From Phoronis australis (taxonomy: Eukaryota; Phoronida; Phoronidae), in contig NMRA01000106.1 of assembly GCA_002633005.1 (NCBI GenBank), forward strand, positions 688,696 to 752,695: a DNA stretch of 64,000 bases, read 5' to 3'. A program made the position numbers and the translations under genes. Every line of letters begins with the position of its first letter. Within the stretch, counting starts at the first letter, position 1. The notes beneath the pieces were generated by a model. That model searched no databases, was not told the origin of the DNA, and was given only the letters and a program-made list of their open reading frames with translations. Of the stretch, positions 25,401-36,972 are shown piece by piece.

Positions 25401-28400
25401 CCTTACTGGTAAGTTTAATCAAATTAAAAGGTACAGAAACTTATTCAAGCTTGGTCAAAATTATTCAAGCTTGGCCAATGTTATTCAAGCGGCTTTCACT
25501 CTAAACTCGATTGTTGTGGCGAACATCTTTAGTTTAGGGCACTTGAGAGTGTACAGCACTTGCCTGATGACGAAATTCATTAAAGATAGTCTGCCAGCAA
25601 TATTACTCAAGCTAGCATAACAATAGTTACCAAGAGACAAGGTTTTTTAAGTTTGGAATTCAATTTTGTAAACTTAAAGTTACAGGCCCAACAAGCTTAT
25701 TTAAGCTTTTTTTACAAGTCTGATTTACCTTACTTATCAGTAATCTTTTTCAAGCTAACCAAGCAATGGTTTGTAACAGAAAGGAAATTCAAGCTTGGGG
25801 AAAGCATTGTGTATGGTAGTGGACCATTAAGATTGGCCAAACTTTGCAAAATTTTGCTATGTAGAAGTGATTGTTGGTTTTAATAGCAAAATCATTGAAA
25901 TAGTCTCATCATTTGTTTTATGGTTTTTGTATTGTTTCAGAGACTACAAGACATCAAAGAAACGGCATACTACCCCCTTTTGGAAGATGAGTGAGTGAAT
26001 TTGAACATGTCACCAGAATTTTGAATGTGTTCTCACACTCCAATTTTTTTTGGAAACCTCTGCAAATGCTTGAGTTTCAAAATATGGCGTTCTACCTTTT
26101 GATCGTTTAGTAACCTTTTACAAATTTTGTCTTATTAAGAGTTAACTGAATGTTTTGTATTTTGGTTTAATTGCATGACTAAGTAGTTAGAACTGAAGTT
26201 GTATTATTGCCCTATAGTACGTATGGCATTAATAGGCTATTGGTTACCCTAGTCAGGGTCTCACTGTCAGTAGAAGATATTTTGTGTATACTTATTTCCA
26301 GTTTTGCTGTTAGTCTAGTAGTGCTGAAAAATTATAGGCGATTTTCCATTGATCAAAATAATGAACTTTGTACTTCAAGAAATGGACAGTTAGAAATATG
26401 ACAAATAGGGTTAACTGCTTTAGGTGGAAATTCATTTTGGTAAAGAGTCACTTGCAAGGGTACCGCATTTTCAGAACCTGTTTTCTTCACTAAATAACAG
26501 GCACCAAACTGTTTATAAAAATGGGGAACCCCTGTAAGTGGCTGTTCTCTTCATTTCCTTGCACGTCATTTGAAGTACTGTGAAACTTTTCACCAGGCTA
26601 GCGCGACAAGACAGGTTTTAGTTAAAGAGCTTTCCCCTCCATTCATTCAAGTGTTGTTTTTCCAGGTCCACGTTGCAAAACTTACCAACATCTCCTAGTT
26701 CTGGTGCACTGATGGAGACTGCTGTTCTACCTCTGGTTATTAGAGAACGTGACATTGAGTATCAGGTGTGTTAGTTTACCTTTGTCTGTGGTGGATGCAG
26801 GGTATTGAGAAAGGGGGTGCAGTCTGCAAACACTGCATTTTATGTAACCATATCTCATGTTTTGTAACTTATAATTTTAATATTATGAGTGACTCATTAC
26901 CTGTGGGGGAGCAGGGTTTTAGCAATTGGAGAGCAAAGTGTGCTTGATATGCCTGTGGCAGACGTCCTGTATACTATTCAAATTATGCATCTGGTACGTT
27001 ACTTCATTGTTGTCAGAGCAGTGTCCAGGAACTGGGAAGATGAGATATACCTCTTTAATGAAGTTCATTTTACAATGATATACTGTATATCTTATTTATT
27101 AATTAATTAAATGTCAATTATATTATCATTTTGTCTTTTCCAAAAGAAGAAACTGAAAAATTAGATGTTTTCTGCCCTCCTTCTCATAGACAACCGTAAG
27201 AATTTTTTACATTGATACTCTTAAATTTAGACAGTATATTTGTGTATTAAGCAAAATAATGTGTGTAACTTCTATTGTTTGTCGTTAACTAACTACAATT
27301 TTTCACATTTTGTTGATTACAGTTCCACAGAATCATTCTTTACAAGAGACTTCTTGATGCCTACCCGTACAAACGACAACACATCTGGAAAGAAGCTCGT
27401 ATCGACATTCCACCACTGGTGCGGGGACGTGTATGGGCTGCCATACTGGAGATTGAGGTGGACAAAGTTTTGTTTTCATTGTTTGACTGTATTGTGTTGT
27501 TTTGTGAACACCAGTTTTTAAATATGGTGTTTTTTAAATTGATTTTCAAACTTTCCAAATAAGATTGATTTATGTCATATTCAAGACAATTGTCATTTTT
27601 CAATCACTATTGTGATGCAAGGTTTGACAATATTTCGGTTTATAATGTCGTGTTGAAGTACTTTTAATGCTGTACCTTTAATGCTGTGTTTTTTAGGCAA
27701 ATGTTTATGTAAACTGTAGAAAATACTAGAAATTGGTTATGTTACAATGTTTTTGGCATTTTGCAGTTTAAATCAGAACTTTTGAAACCATTGGACTTTT
27801 TGTGTAAACTTAATTTCCTCTTGAAACAGGGTGACATCTACGCTAAATATGACAGTATAGATAAAGAAACGCCAACGGTCACGGATCGTCAGATCGAGGT
27901 GGACATTCCACGGTGCCATCAATATGACCAGTTGCTGTCATCACCTGAAGCTCACAGAAAGTTCAAGCGCGTCCTCAAAGCTTGGGTTGTCAGTCATCCA
28001 GAGTACGTCTACTGGCAAGGATTGGACTCACTGTGTGCACCATTTCTATACCTCAATTTCAACAACGAAGGTGTGTTACAATTCTGAAAGGCTGACTGAT
28101 GTAAGGATAATATTAAAACCTCAAGCAGCAATAATTAAGTCGACTTAACAACTTTAAACTAGTATAAAACACAGTGGCATCTTCAATAAATTTGTCCACA
28201 GAAGCAATAAATAAACTCAAGTCAGTCCCTGCTTAGTTAGGAAGGTTCAGGTGCCATAGAATAAGTTCCCATGTCCAAAGATGGCACTGTATGTAGCTTA
28301 AAGCTTTTTTCCTGCCTGCTAAGTCTTTGCATCTAACCTTTTTGTTGTTATTTTTGCCCTATTTTGATATGCAGTCATAATGGGACCTTGAACTCTCAGC

Positions 28401-31400
28401 AGTGAAAACTGCCCAGTGTTAAAGTTTATGTGGTACATGCATAGAATTTCAGGCATGTAGTGAGTGGAAGAAAAAGTTCTCTAGCCTCCTTTCATGTATA
28501 AGCAGAACATAAGTAGGAAACTTGGTGGCAAGAAGTGTGGTTCCAGGGTCATCGCCAGAGGAGGAAGGTCGGACAGTGGGAGAGGGTCTGACAGTGAGCC
28601 GACTTAGGGGATGGGAGAGGGTGTGACAGTGAGCAGACATAGGGGATGGGAGAGGGTGTGACAGTGAGCAGACACGGGTAGGAGGAGGGTCTGACATTGA
28701 GCACACATGGGGCGCGCTTATATTCCTTCATTACAGCTGTATAAGAGTGGCCAAACAAGGGTGTATCAACCTCCCACTGAATCTCTCTCATTCATGTTTG
28801 ATCTTGGTTTCAGCCCTGGCCTATGCATGCCTGCAAGCCTTCATACCCAAGTATTTGAACAAGTTCTTTTTAAAGGACAACTCACTTGTCATCCAAGGTA
28901 TGGCACAGCATATAACTACAACTGCTTTGGAGATAAGAATTCACAATTTTTGCCTATTTCTAAAATTTTAAGTCATGGTAGTTACTAGGTAAAATGAGAT
29001 TCACTTTCTCAGAGACATTGTAGTTGATTATTATTAGTTCATTTCATGCCATTCTTTGCTGAGTTGTTTATTAGTATTAGATATGTGCTTGAAAATTTTG
29101 TAGATTTTGATCTGATTAATGTAATTTTGAAAATACACTTTCTTTATTCTTTGAAAATCATTTATTTTAAATGTTAAGCTTTCTTCCTGAAGTAATTTAC
29201 CTTGGAGCAAAGTGTTCAAATAAATAAATGATAAAACTGGACTATCGCCGCACAAATATAAAAGGTCATGTTCAATTCAACGTTTCGTCTTTTCATTAGA
29301 CACCATCAGGATCATATTTACAACAATTTAGGACAACAAGTGCCTATATATGTTACTTTTCTCTGAGGTGTGACGTTCTTTCAACCTGTCACAGAGGCGT
29401 CTCTGTGTGAGTCCTATATAGAATTCCTTACAGTTGTCACATTCAACCTTATACACATAGGCATTATATTAGCTACAATCACCAAGCCAACTCTGTTAGT
29501 TTTATCTGCAGAGAACCTAATAAGGAGTTACTGTACATTAAAGAGTCATTGGCCATTCAGAACCAGCATGCCACTGATTCTCTGAATAACATGCAGAGCT
29601 CAGTGACCCTGCAACTATGGTGATGAACGGCTACTGACTATATTCTATGTATCTCTCACTTCACTCTATGGATGTTACCTGAGCTGTTTGTTGGCACTTG
29701 TTGTCCGAAATTGTTGTAAATATGGTCCTGATGATGTCTAATGAAAAGACGAAACGTTGAATTGAACATGAACTTTTTTATTTGTGCGGCGATCATCCGG
29801 TTTTTAATCTTATTGTGGCCAAAAACTGATTTAATGATAAAATTGTAACATGCGATTGCATTGTATTTCAGAATACCTAGCTGTATTTTCCCACCTGATC
29901 GCATTCCACGATCCTGAGTTGAGTGAACACTTGAATGAAATTGGTTTCATCCCTGACGTGAGTTGCTGTTGTGGTGTCTGTTGTGATATGATGAATTACC
30001 AAAAATCATCTCTCTCTGTAAATTTTAAACTCATCTTGGTCACTTTTACTTTTAACTTAAGTTTCATTCAATCACCAAATCAGGTAACATGAAGTAATTA
30101 TGTTGTCTTTAAGCTTTTGTAATTCTTGGTTGGGTGGTATAGTTTGTTTTCTGCATCTGAAATGGGGGAGTGTGGTAATTGTAGCTGTGAAGACTTTATT
30201 ATGTAACAGCCCTAATGATGCTGCTGTCACATCCAACTGTGTCAACGTATAATCTAGTTGACATTTTTATTCTTTTTTACAGCTGTATGCCATTCCATGG
30301 TTCCTCACCATGTATGCTCGTAAGTAGATTTGTGGAATCGTAGATACTATAGATGTTTAGGTCTAATAAGAAAACATGAAGCCATGTGTAATGTTGAAGT
30401 GTGTTGGTTCTGCAATAAGTGTCATGAACATAACAAATCAAGGCTGTTTTCAGCTCACGGACTATAGTTCACTACGGCAGCCCTTGACACAAACGAAAAT
30501 GCCTGCTCAAAGTTATGAGTGACGGCATGTTCTGAACTTGTATTTCTAAATTTCTACTAGAGAAAAATGGCAAAAGCGATAATCAAAAACAAACAAAAAT
30601 CTTGAACGTCTGCATCATGCGCATTCGAATAATACAAGTGAGGTCAATTTCCTACTTGTATCTCACTTTTCTTCTCGTATTTACGAGCGTGTACTTGCAT
30701 GTATCGAGCCCTGCATAGTCAGCTAGAATAGAAAGATAGACATGCATACTGAAGTGGGAACTGCTACATGCACCGGAACAACGTCTGCTCAATCAAGACC
30801 ATAGACTGGGTATTAGGCAAGAATCGTATAACCCTGTTGCACAGTAAAACAACTTACATTATTTAATATTAAGTAGTTGAAATGTGTATTGTTACATTAA
30901 AAGTATAATTAGTCAATTATTTTGGGAAATCATAGATTTATCAATGAAATTGTTCAGTTTATTTACAACTACCCGGAGGACGTCATCTTGTGAGTGAGAC
31001 CATTGTGGTGAGACCATTGTTAGGTTCAAAGGTCAATGATTAGACTACAGTGACAGACTAGCAACATTCACTTGGATCTGTAGTCCACTATAATTTTTTA
31101 ATTGAAGATGTCCCAAGTACACTAAAATTGCTTGACCAATAACATTGTCTTGTCATTTCAGATGTGTTCCCCTTACACAGGATCTTCCATCTGTGGGACA
31201 CCCTCCTTCTGGGAAATTCATCATTCCCACTCTGCATCGGAGTGGCCATACTTCAACAACTGAAGGGTCAGCTGATGACCTTTGGGTTCAACGAGTGCAT
31301 TTTGTTGTTTTCTGATATGCCAGGTTTGTACACCAAACAAGATTCCATTTGAAGGACATGTAAACAGATCGTTTAGTACCAGTTGTTTTTGCTTATCGTC

Positions 31401-34400
31401 TGTAAATCCTGGTAAAGCTTGTTTTATTATTGCTGAAAAAATACTTTTAATGGTGAGATTTATATCCAGTATGTATGAGATTGATATCCAGTATGTACAA
31501 CGAGATTGACATTCAGTATGTACAACGAGATTGATATCCAGTGTGTACAACGAGATTGATATCCAGTGTGTACAACAAGGTTGATATCAAGTGTGTAAAA
31601 CGAGATTGATATCCAGTATACAACGAGATTGACATCCAGTATGTACAACGAGATTGATATCTAGTGTGTACAGCGAGATTGATATCCAGTTTGTACAACG
31701 AGATTGATATCCGGTGTGTACAATCAGACGATATTCCTTGGTTCTTGAAGCAACATCATTGGGCATTCTTTTGATGTTACGGCTTAAAATTGGTGTCAAA
31801 TAACTACTACATTATTGCCATTTTCGCTTAATTTTGCCTTGACATTTCAATGAAAAGTTGAACATGTAAGTAAAACTTGTGTGTGCACACTTTTTGCCTT
31901 ATTATGAAAGGAAATGAGATGTTTATTAGTTTTAATCTTTTGTATTATGATTATCTTAATATGTTCCCTATAGCTAGCTTGTTGTGAGTTTGGTGAGATC
32001 ACACAGCCAGTTCTTTGGGAGATGTCGACATGCATTACAAGCAAAGAATGGGATCTGGTCAGTTTTCACTTGAATATCAGCATCCTGTGTTATGGAATGG
32101 GCCCTTAGTTCCTGTAGCAAGAAAACCAACTCACGATGATAAAGGTCAACATCAAGTAAATCATTCTGGAGTGTTCAATAATTTTTGTGTTGATCCATTT
32201 CGTTCCAGAAATTGACATAGAAAATGTTGTGCGTGACTCAATCAAAGTTTTCTGCTGCACACCTAAAAGCTCTACCTACCGCCAGCACGCACGGCCCGCC
32301 AAGCAGGCGAACAGCAACAAAAATCGACCAATCCTGTCATACTACACAACAGACTATCATGATATGCCGAAGAATGAGTTGGTATGTTTGTCTCTGGTCA
32401 ATGTTAGTTAACTTATTCAAAAGGACATTTTCTTCATACTTCTGTCTTTGTTCGATGACGATAATTTGAAAATACTTGGAATTACATTTGAGTCTTTAAA
32501 GCCAAGAAATCTTTTGTTGTGCTCCCTAGTCTGGATTTTTTTACATTTTGTCTCTCTGTCTTCGGAGTTCCTGTATGGATATTAATGGACAAATTGGTGT
32601 CTGTTGAGGAGACAATGATGCATTCCCATCTTCAGGTGGATTTGGAGACACCTAGTGGACATTATTATTATTTTTGACTGTTTTTGGTGTATACCATTCC
32701 ATCCATGAAACTGCTCAAAGTATTGTGAATATTCAGATGTGTTTCTACCAAAAAGACTGTGGCTGACATTGATTTTTGCCAGAGCACGAGTACTGTGACA
32801 CCCCCTAGTGAGTAGTGAGTTAGAAGGAAATGTTAAATTTCTTTGTGTAGTCAAGCTGCCTCCCGCCACCCAGTCTTTGGCCACTGTGTGTATCCTGTGT
32901 TAGACTCAGGTTCTGTCAGCTCTGTCTCAACTGTGCATCATCACATTGTCTTTCAATAGTTGACCATATAAGAGATTTCAATCTCCAATGCAAAAGACCT
33001 AGTAATGATAGCCCAGGCTTTGCAATGACTCTGTATGTTCAAGCAGAAAAGTGCAGTAAGCTTGTATAGTTCTTACCTTCTCAGTAGGCTTAAGTGTGTA
33101 TAACCTTTAGCAGTTTAAACGTCTTCCAGAACTTGTTCTTTGTTCATGAGCATGTCATATCAAAAATAATGCAATATCCACTGTATAAGAGTATTAAGAC
33201 CATGAGAATTAAATTACTATATTTATATGTAAATCTCAAACCGGCATAGAAATATAGATTGCAAACTTTAAGTCTGGTCAGCTTGTCACGTGTTGGCCGC
33301 ATCACGTGGCCTAATGAATATGAGCCTGAAAAGATTTTGCCCCAAGCGGAACTCGAAGATGTCTTTCATAATGTAATTAGCTGCTTGACCAATTGTGGTC
33401 ACAACAATAATTTGTTTTTATCACATTTAATTGTTTCAGTCCATGGATGCCATACCACTGGAGGATCTGAAGGAAGAGAAGTGTACACGAATATCTGCAG
33501 AGGACCTTATTGAACTGAGTGAACTGGCAGGTCCAGTTAACACGAGGTCACCCACAAAACGGTCAAAGAACGGCCGACCCAAATTGATTGTGATTGACAT
33601 TAGGAGCCCAGAAGAGTATCCTTTCATGAAGTGCTGAGATGCAATTTTGCAAACTTTCATGAAGCTGTTTTTATGTGTACATAATTGTGTTGTTATAAGT
33701 CATTGCATTTATATCGTATTAGTGAGAATTATTGGTCTTCATACTCACCATATGTTGGTTACATCCCATGTTTTTGTGTATTTTCTTAACTTTATAAATG
33801 CATTTTGTAATTATGTGACTTAAACGCCTGTACAAGTGGGCTGGTTGCCAAGGTATAGTGCTTTTAAGTGCTCATGTATACACCAAAGTGTTCCTTGACG
33901 ACCGTTTTAGCTACAATCGCGGCACAGTACCAGGGAGTATTAACATACCTCACACTACTGCATTCAACTCAGACAACAATCTTATCCATTCACCAGCAGT
34001 GCAGAAATTGAACGCCAACAGACATCTCGTCAAGGTGGTCATCGGTAATTGGGGAAAGACAGCGTCACACGTAAGGAAAATATTTTGAACCTTTGCATGA
34101 ATTAGTCGTTCATGTTTTTCTCTTTGGCTACAGTGTTATATACTTGGGGAAATACCCAAGCGTATGGGAGGTGCTGCTCAGTTGTATCCAGTTTTTGCCA
34201 GAAACAAAGAGAGCTCAAGAGTCCATTCCTGACAAATAACTCTACGGCAGGGGAGAGAGATGATGGTGTTGTATTTTGGGATGTGTGTAGATGATCTTGG
34301 CAAAAATATTTTAGTAGATAGATATTTCGAATCTCAGTATCACAGCTTAAGTTAGGACATTAAAAGTAAACACCTGTATTTTGTATTTAATAATTTACAT

Positions 34401-35299
34401 TGACTGCATTTGGACCCCTATGCTTAGTAATGATTATGTAGGACCTTATCAACAAGTGTGTTTAACAAAATATCTAGAAAAACCTAACTTTTAACTCAGT
34501 AAAAGTATATATTATCTGAAAGTAGAAAGACTGCGGAATTTTTAACTTTTTAGCAAATGTTTATTAATTGCGTTACGTGACCATGTATTTTTAGTAGAAT
34601 TTAGCAAAAAAGAAACTAAGAAAACAGAAACTATCAAAACAACGGTATCAATCCACGATCAAATTTTATTCGATATGAATGTTCAAGATGACATATTAAA
34701 ATCACTGTAACAGTTTTCTTTTTTCGTTTTCATTTCATCAATATGAAAATCATAAAAGTACTGTTTTGATAGCTCCTCACGCAAAATGAAACATTCCAAA
34801 AAGTGTATTCGAGAACAGTGCATAAAACAATGTATCCAAAAGTTTCACATGAATCCAATTGGCTGCTTCTGAGATATGATGTTCCGAAGTTTGCCAAATT
34901 TGGCTGTTTTATAGAGTCCTACTTATTAACCTTAATAAAAAATACAGCAAAAGTTTTTAGGCTTTGCTACATTCCTACTTTTGTTTACTGGTAAATAATT
35001 GTTGATTGCTAAGCTGAGTTGTTAATACGCGATGGTTTAGTGAATCGTGGTCAGTTACAACTTCCAAGCAGTGAATTTATTAAATGCCATTATTTGAAGA
35101 AACTAATCTTTCACCAATTATGGTTTTCCAGCCCTTAAGTTTTCATGATTCATGTATCAGCGAAGCAAATATTGTTTTTGCTTTTTAGTTTGCCAGTGAA
35201 CTGGTTCGACTCAAGTACAGTAAAGTGTGTGTTCTCCACAAAGGCATAGATGTCCTGAGGTCTAGTCAGCTTTTGACAGTACCCTCACCTGATATCTAG
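19411..35299 (+). CDS. TBCK: TBCK: TBC1 domain-containing kinase-like protein, 22 coding exons
   Basis: Exons: 19411-19603, 19949-20021, 20693-20807, 21401-21474, 21968-22109, 23135-23260, 23398-23459, 23839-23987, 24369-24501, 24829-24928, 25941-25990, 26666-26765, 27323-27457, 27830-28070, 28814-28897, 29872-29957, 30283-30319, 31162-31323, 32209-32381, 33440-33615, 33911-34070, 35189-35299. They sum to 2682 nt with phases that join, giving 893 residues, the human length. The start [10 protein letters not shown] aligns with the human start. Domains: a kinase-like region (1 to about 270) with HRD at 114-116 and Asn121, but NYG (134-136) in place of DFG; a TBC Rab-GAP domain (about 440-720) keeping both catalytic fingers, Arg512 in IEVDIPR and Gln547 in YWQG; and a C-terminal rhodanese-like domain (about 778-893) without an obvious catalytic Cys. 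Family knowledge: TBCK acts in mTOR/endolysosomal regulation and in the FERRY Rab5-effector complex. Intron 2 has a GC donor. The introns contain a MITE, a foldback and two minisatellites. Confidence 0.97.
26447..26540. mobile_element. 94-bp palindromic MITE, copy 3 (TBCK intron)
   Basis: Starts GTCACTTGCAAGGG and ends CCCTGTAAGTG. The core pairs GAACCTGTTTTC with AAACTGTTT. It has the same length and layout as the copies at 5014 and 9797, with a more diverged core. It lies in TBCK intron 11, about 125 bp before exon 12. Confidence 0.7.
28553..28706 (+). repeat. 35-bp minisatellite in TBCK intron 14
   Basis: About four imperfect units with the phrase CTGACAGTGAGC or GTGACAGTGAGC followed by GGGATGGGAGAGGG. 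Unit starts at 28588, 28623, 28658 and 28691 give a 33-35 bp period. It is purine-rich and shows no resemblance to the upstream exon end. Confidence 0.85.
29229..29805. mobile_element. Inverted-repeat element with ~115-bp terminal repeats
   Basis: The left arm (29229-29344) and right arm (29692-29805) are near-perfect reverse complements, including ATCGCCGCACAAATA, TTCAATTCAACGTTTCGTC and the end CAACAAGTGCC. The ~345-bp middle is unrelated to the arms and has no convincing frame. Each arm, read inwards from the right end, contains CTGATGRTGTC, a short loop, then GACGAAACGTT. The right arm ends 66 bp before TBCK exon 16, so it overlaps the region expected to hold the branch point and polypyrimidine tract. 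Confidence 0.85.
31455..31730 (+). repeat. 25-bp minisatellite in TBCK intron 18
   Basis: About ten units of roughly GATTGATATCCAGTGTGTAC with variable CGA/AAC joints; unit starts at 31502, 31527 and 31552 show the exact 25-bp period. It begins ~130 bp after the exon 18 donor. The unit closely resembles that exon-intron junction (TGATATGCCAG then GTTTGTACACC). Open frames on the minus strand rich in YQSRCT are translations of the repeat, not genes. Confidence 0.93.
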
Positions 35300-36465
35300 A
35301 CCTAACTTGGCCATATCAGTCACACATCAAATAATGATGCAAGCAAAGCATGACAGGGTCAATTTAACACATCTGTTCCTCATACCTGCGGTGTAGCTTG
35401 CATGTATGCCAATGTGCTTGTGCATAGGACCATTTGAAACGGACATTTATGATACTCTTCAAATGTGATGAGAAATTCGTACTCCGAAGGACCTCACAAG
35501 ACAAGGAAATGTGCGACTTGCAAAGTGTGGGACCAGCATCACTTTGAAGTTAAATGCCCATTAATGCCATTATTGTATTCAGTGGCAGGGTCGTAACCCC
35601 TCAAGACATGTCAATCATAGTGTAACTTGTCAGCTGTATTAATTAGAACGTGGTGCTGTCTGATTACAATAGTACTGTCTATGCTGGTAGACATGTAGTT
35701 GTAAAATTTATACTTAATACTGCTTCAGTGTTCTACATTTTTCTATCATTTTTAAAAGACCAGTCAAATGTATGGTGAAAATAGGTTTGTGGAAAGGGTA
35801 AATATTAGGATGTGATGATTTATCGAATTGTAATTGAATCGCGATGCAGGAGTGACCAATTTGGATATTGGCGCACCAAGGCCCGTTTCGATTGGATTCT
35901 TAATTCCAATTTTCCTTGTTTTAAAATATTATTTTGTTACTGCCAGTACTGTATAGTGACATCTTTCCAAACAAAAATGGGTGTGTCAAGCACCTTTTCC
36001 AAGAGTTCGTCTTCGCTGAAGCATGGCACATTTGAGAAAAAATGACTGACAGAAATTGAATCGAAAAAAAATCTTCCTGAAAAGAATTGGATCCAATCAA
36101 TTCCATAAAATGTGCATCAACCCACCCCTATTAATTGTGTTGCATTTCACCATATAGCTGTTGTGTAGATGTTTGTTTCCTGTTATGAGCAAGGCATTTT
36201 TTTACAGATAGGAGATACTGCTCTGTATGTGTGGTAGCATTGTGAAGCAATTGTTAATGACTCTCTTGTATCATGCAATATCTCATTAGACATGAATATT
36301 TATATTAAATCCACATATAAGACCAAGAGCATCCAGAGGTCAGAGCTTAGTTTAACCTTCTATAGAAACTAATGTAACTGGGGAGTGCAATAAATCCAGG
36401 AATTTGTAGTAGCTGTTCTTTGGGAGCAAGTTTTCGGATATACAGTGTTGATTGAACACATGACA
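35300..36465 (+). other. TBCK 3' flank and probable 3' UTR
   Basis: Follows the TBCK stop codon TAG (35297-35299). No further conserved coding sequence. The first clear AATAAA on the plus strand outside the repeats is at 36389-36394, a possible polyadenylation signal that would give a 3' UTR of about 1.1 kb. Confidence 0.4.
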
Positions 36466-36972
36466 CTTTTCATTGTTGACAGTCTTTATTCCGTTTCGTT
36501 CTTATCTTCGGAATAAAACTCTACTCTGAACAGAACATAGATGAAGTAACTGACCTAGCGACATTATTAAAAGTTACACAATATTTCAAAACATACTTGT
36601 TTCATTCTCAAGTGAATATAAAATGACGCAGTAATGCCACCTCAGAGCATAAGCTGGAGACATATACAGTGGGACACGGCGGGTGTGAAATATTGCAAAG
36701 AATGACTAATGAAGGGGGGGTAGCAGGAATGAGCAGCAAACAGGGTCGCGCTGCACGTTACCCCCCTTCATTAGTCATTCTTTGCAGTATTTCACACCCG
36801 CCATGTCCCACTGTCATTTTATATTCACTCGAGAATGAAGCAAGTATGTTTCGAAACATCGTGTACCTCTTAACTATGTCGCTAACTCAGTTACTTCATC
36901 TATGATCCGTTCAGAATAGCTTTATTCCGAAGGTATGAACGAAACGGAATAAAGACTGTCAACAATGAAAAG
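36466..36972. repeat. 507-bp long inverted repeat (foldback element)
   Basis: CTTTTCATTGTTGACAGTC at the left returns as its reverse complement at the right end. The two ~230-250 bp arms include TTCCGTTTCGTTC, AAGTAACTGA and GTGAAATATTGCAAAGAATG. The centre is near 36720, so nearly the whole element is palindromic. No target duplication was found. It lies between the convergent 3' ends of TBCK and RAB33B. Confidence 0.9.

Noticed and set aside
31455-31730. Direct repeats that could suggest a CRISPR array
   Set aside because: There are no unique spacers, the 25-bp units abut, and the host is a eukaryotic intron; it is a minisatellite.
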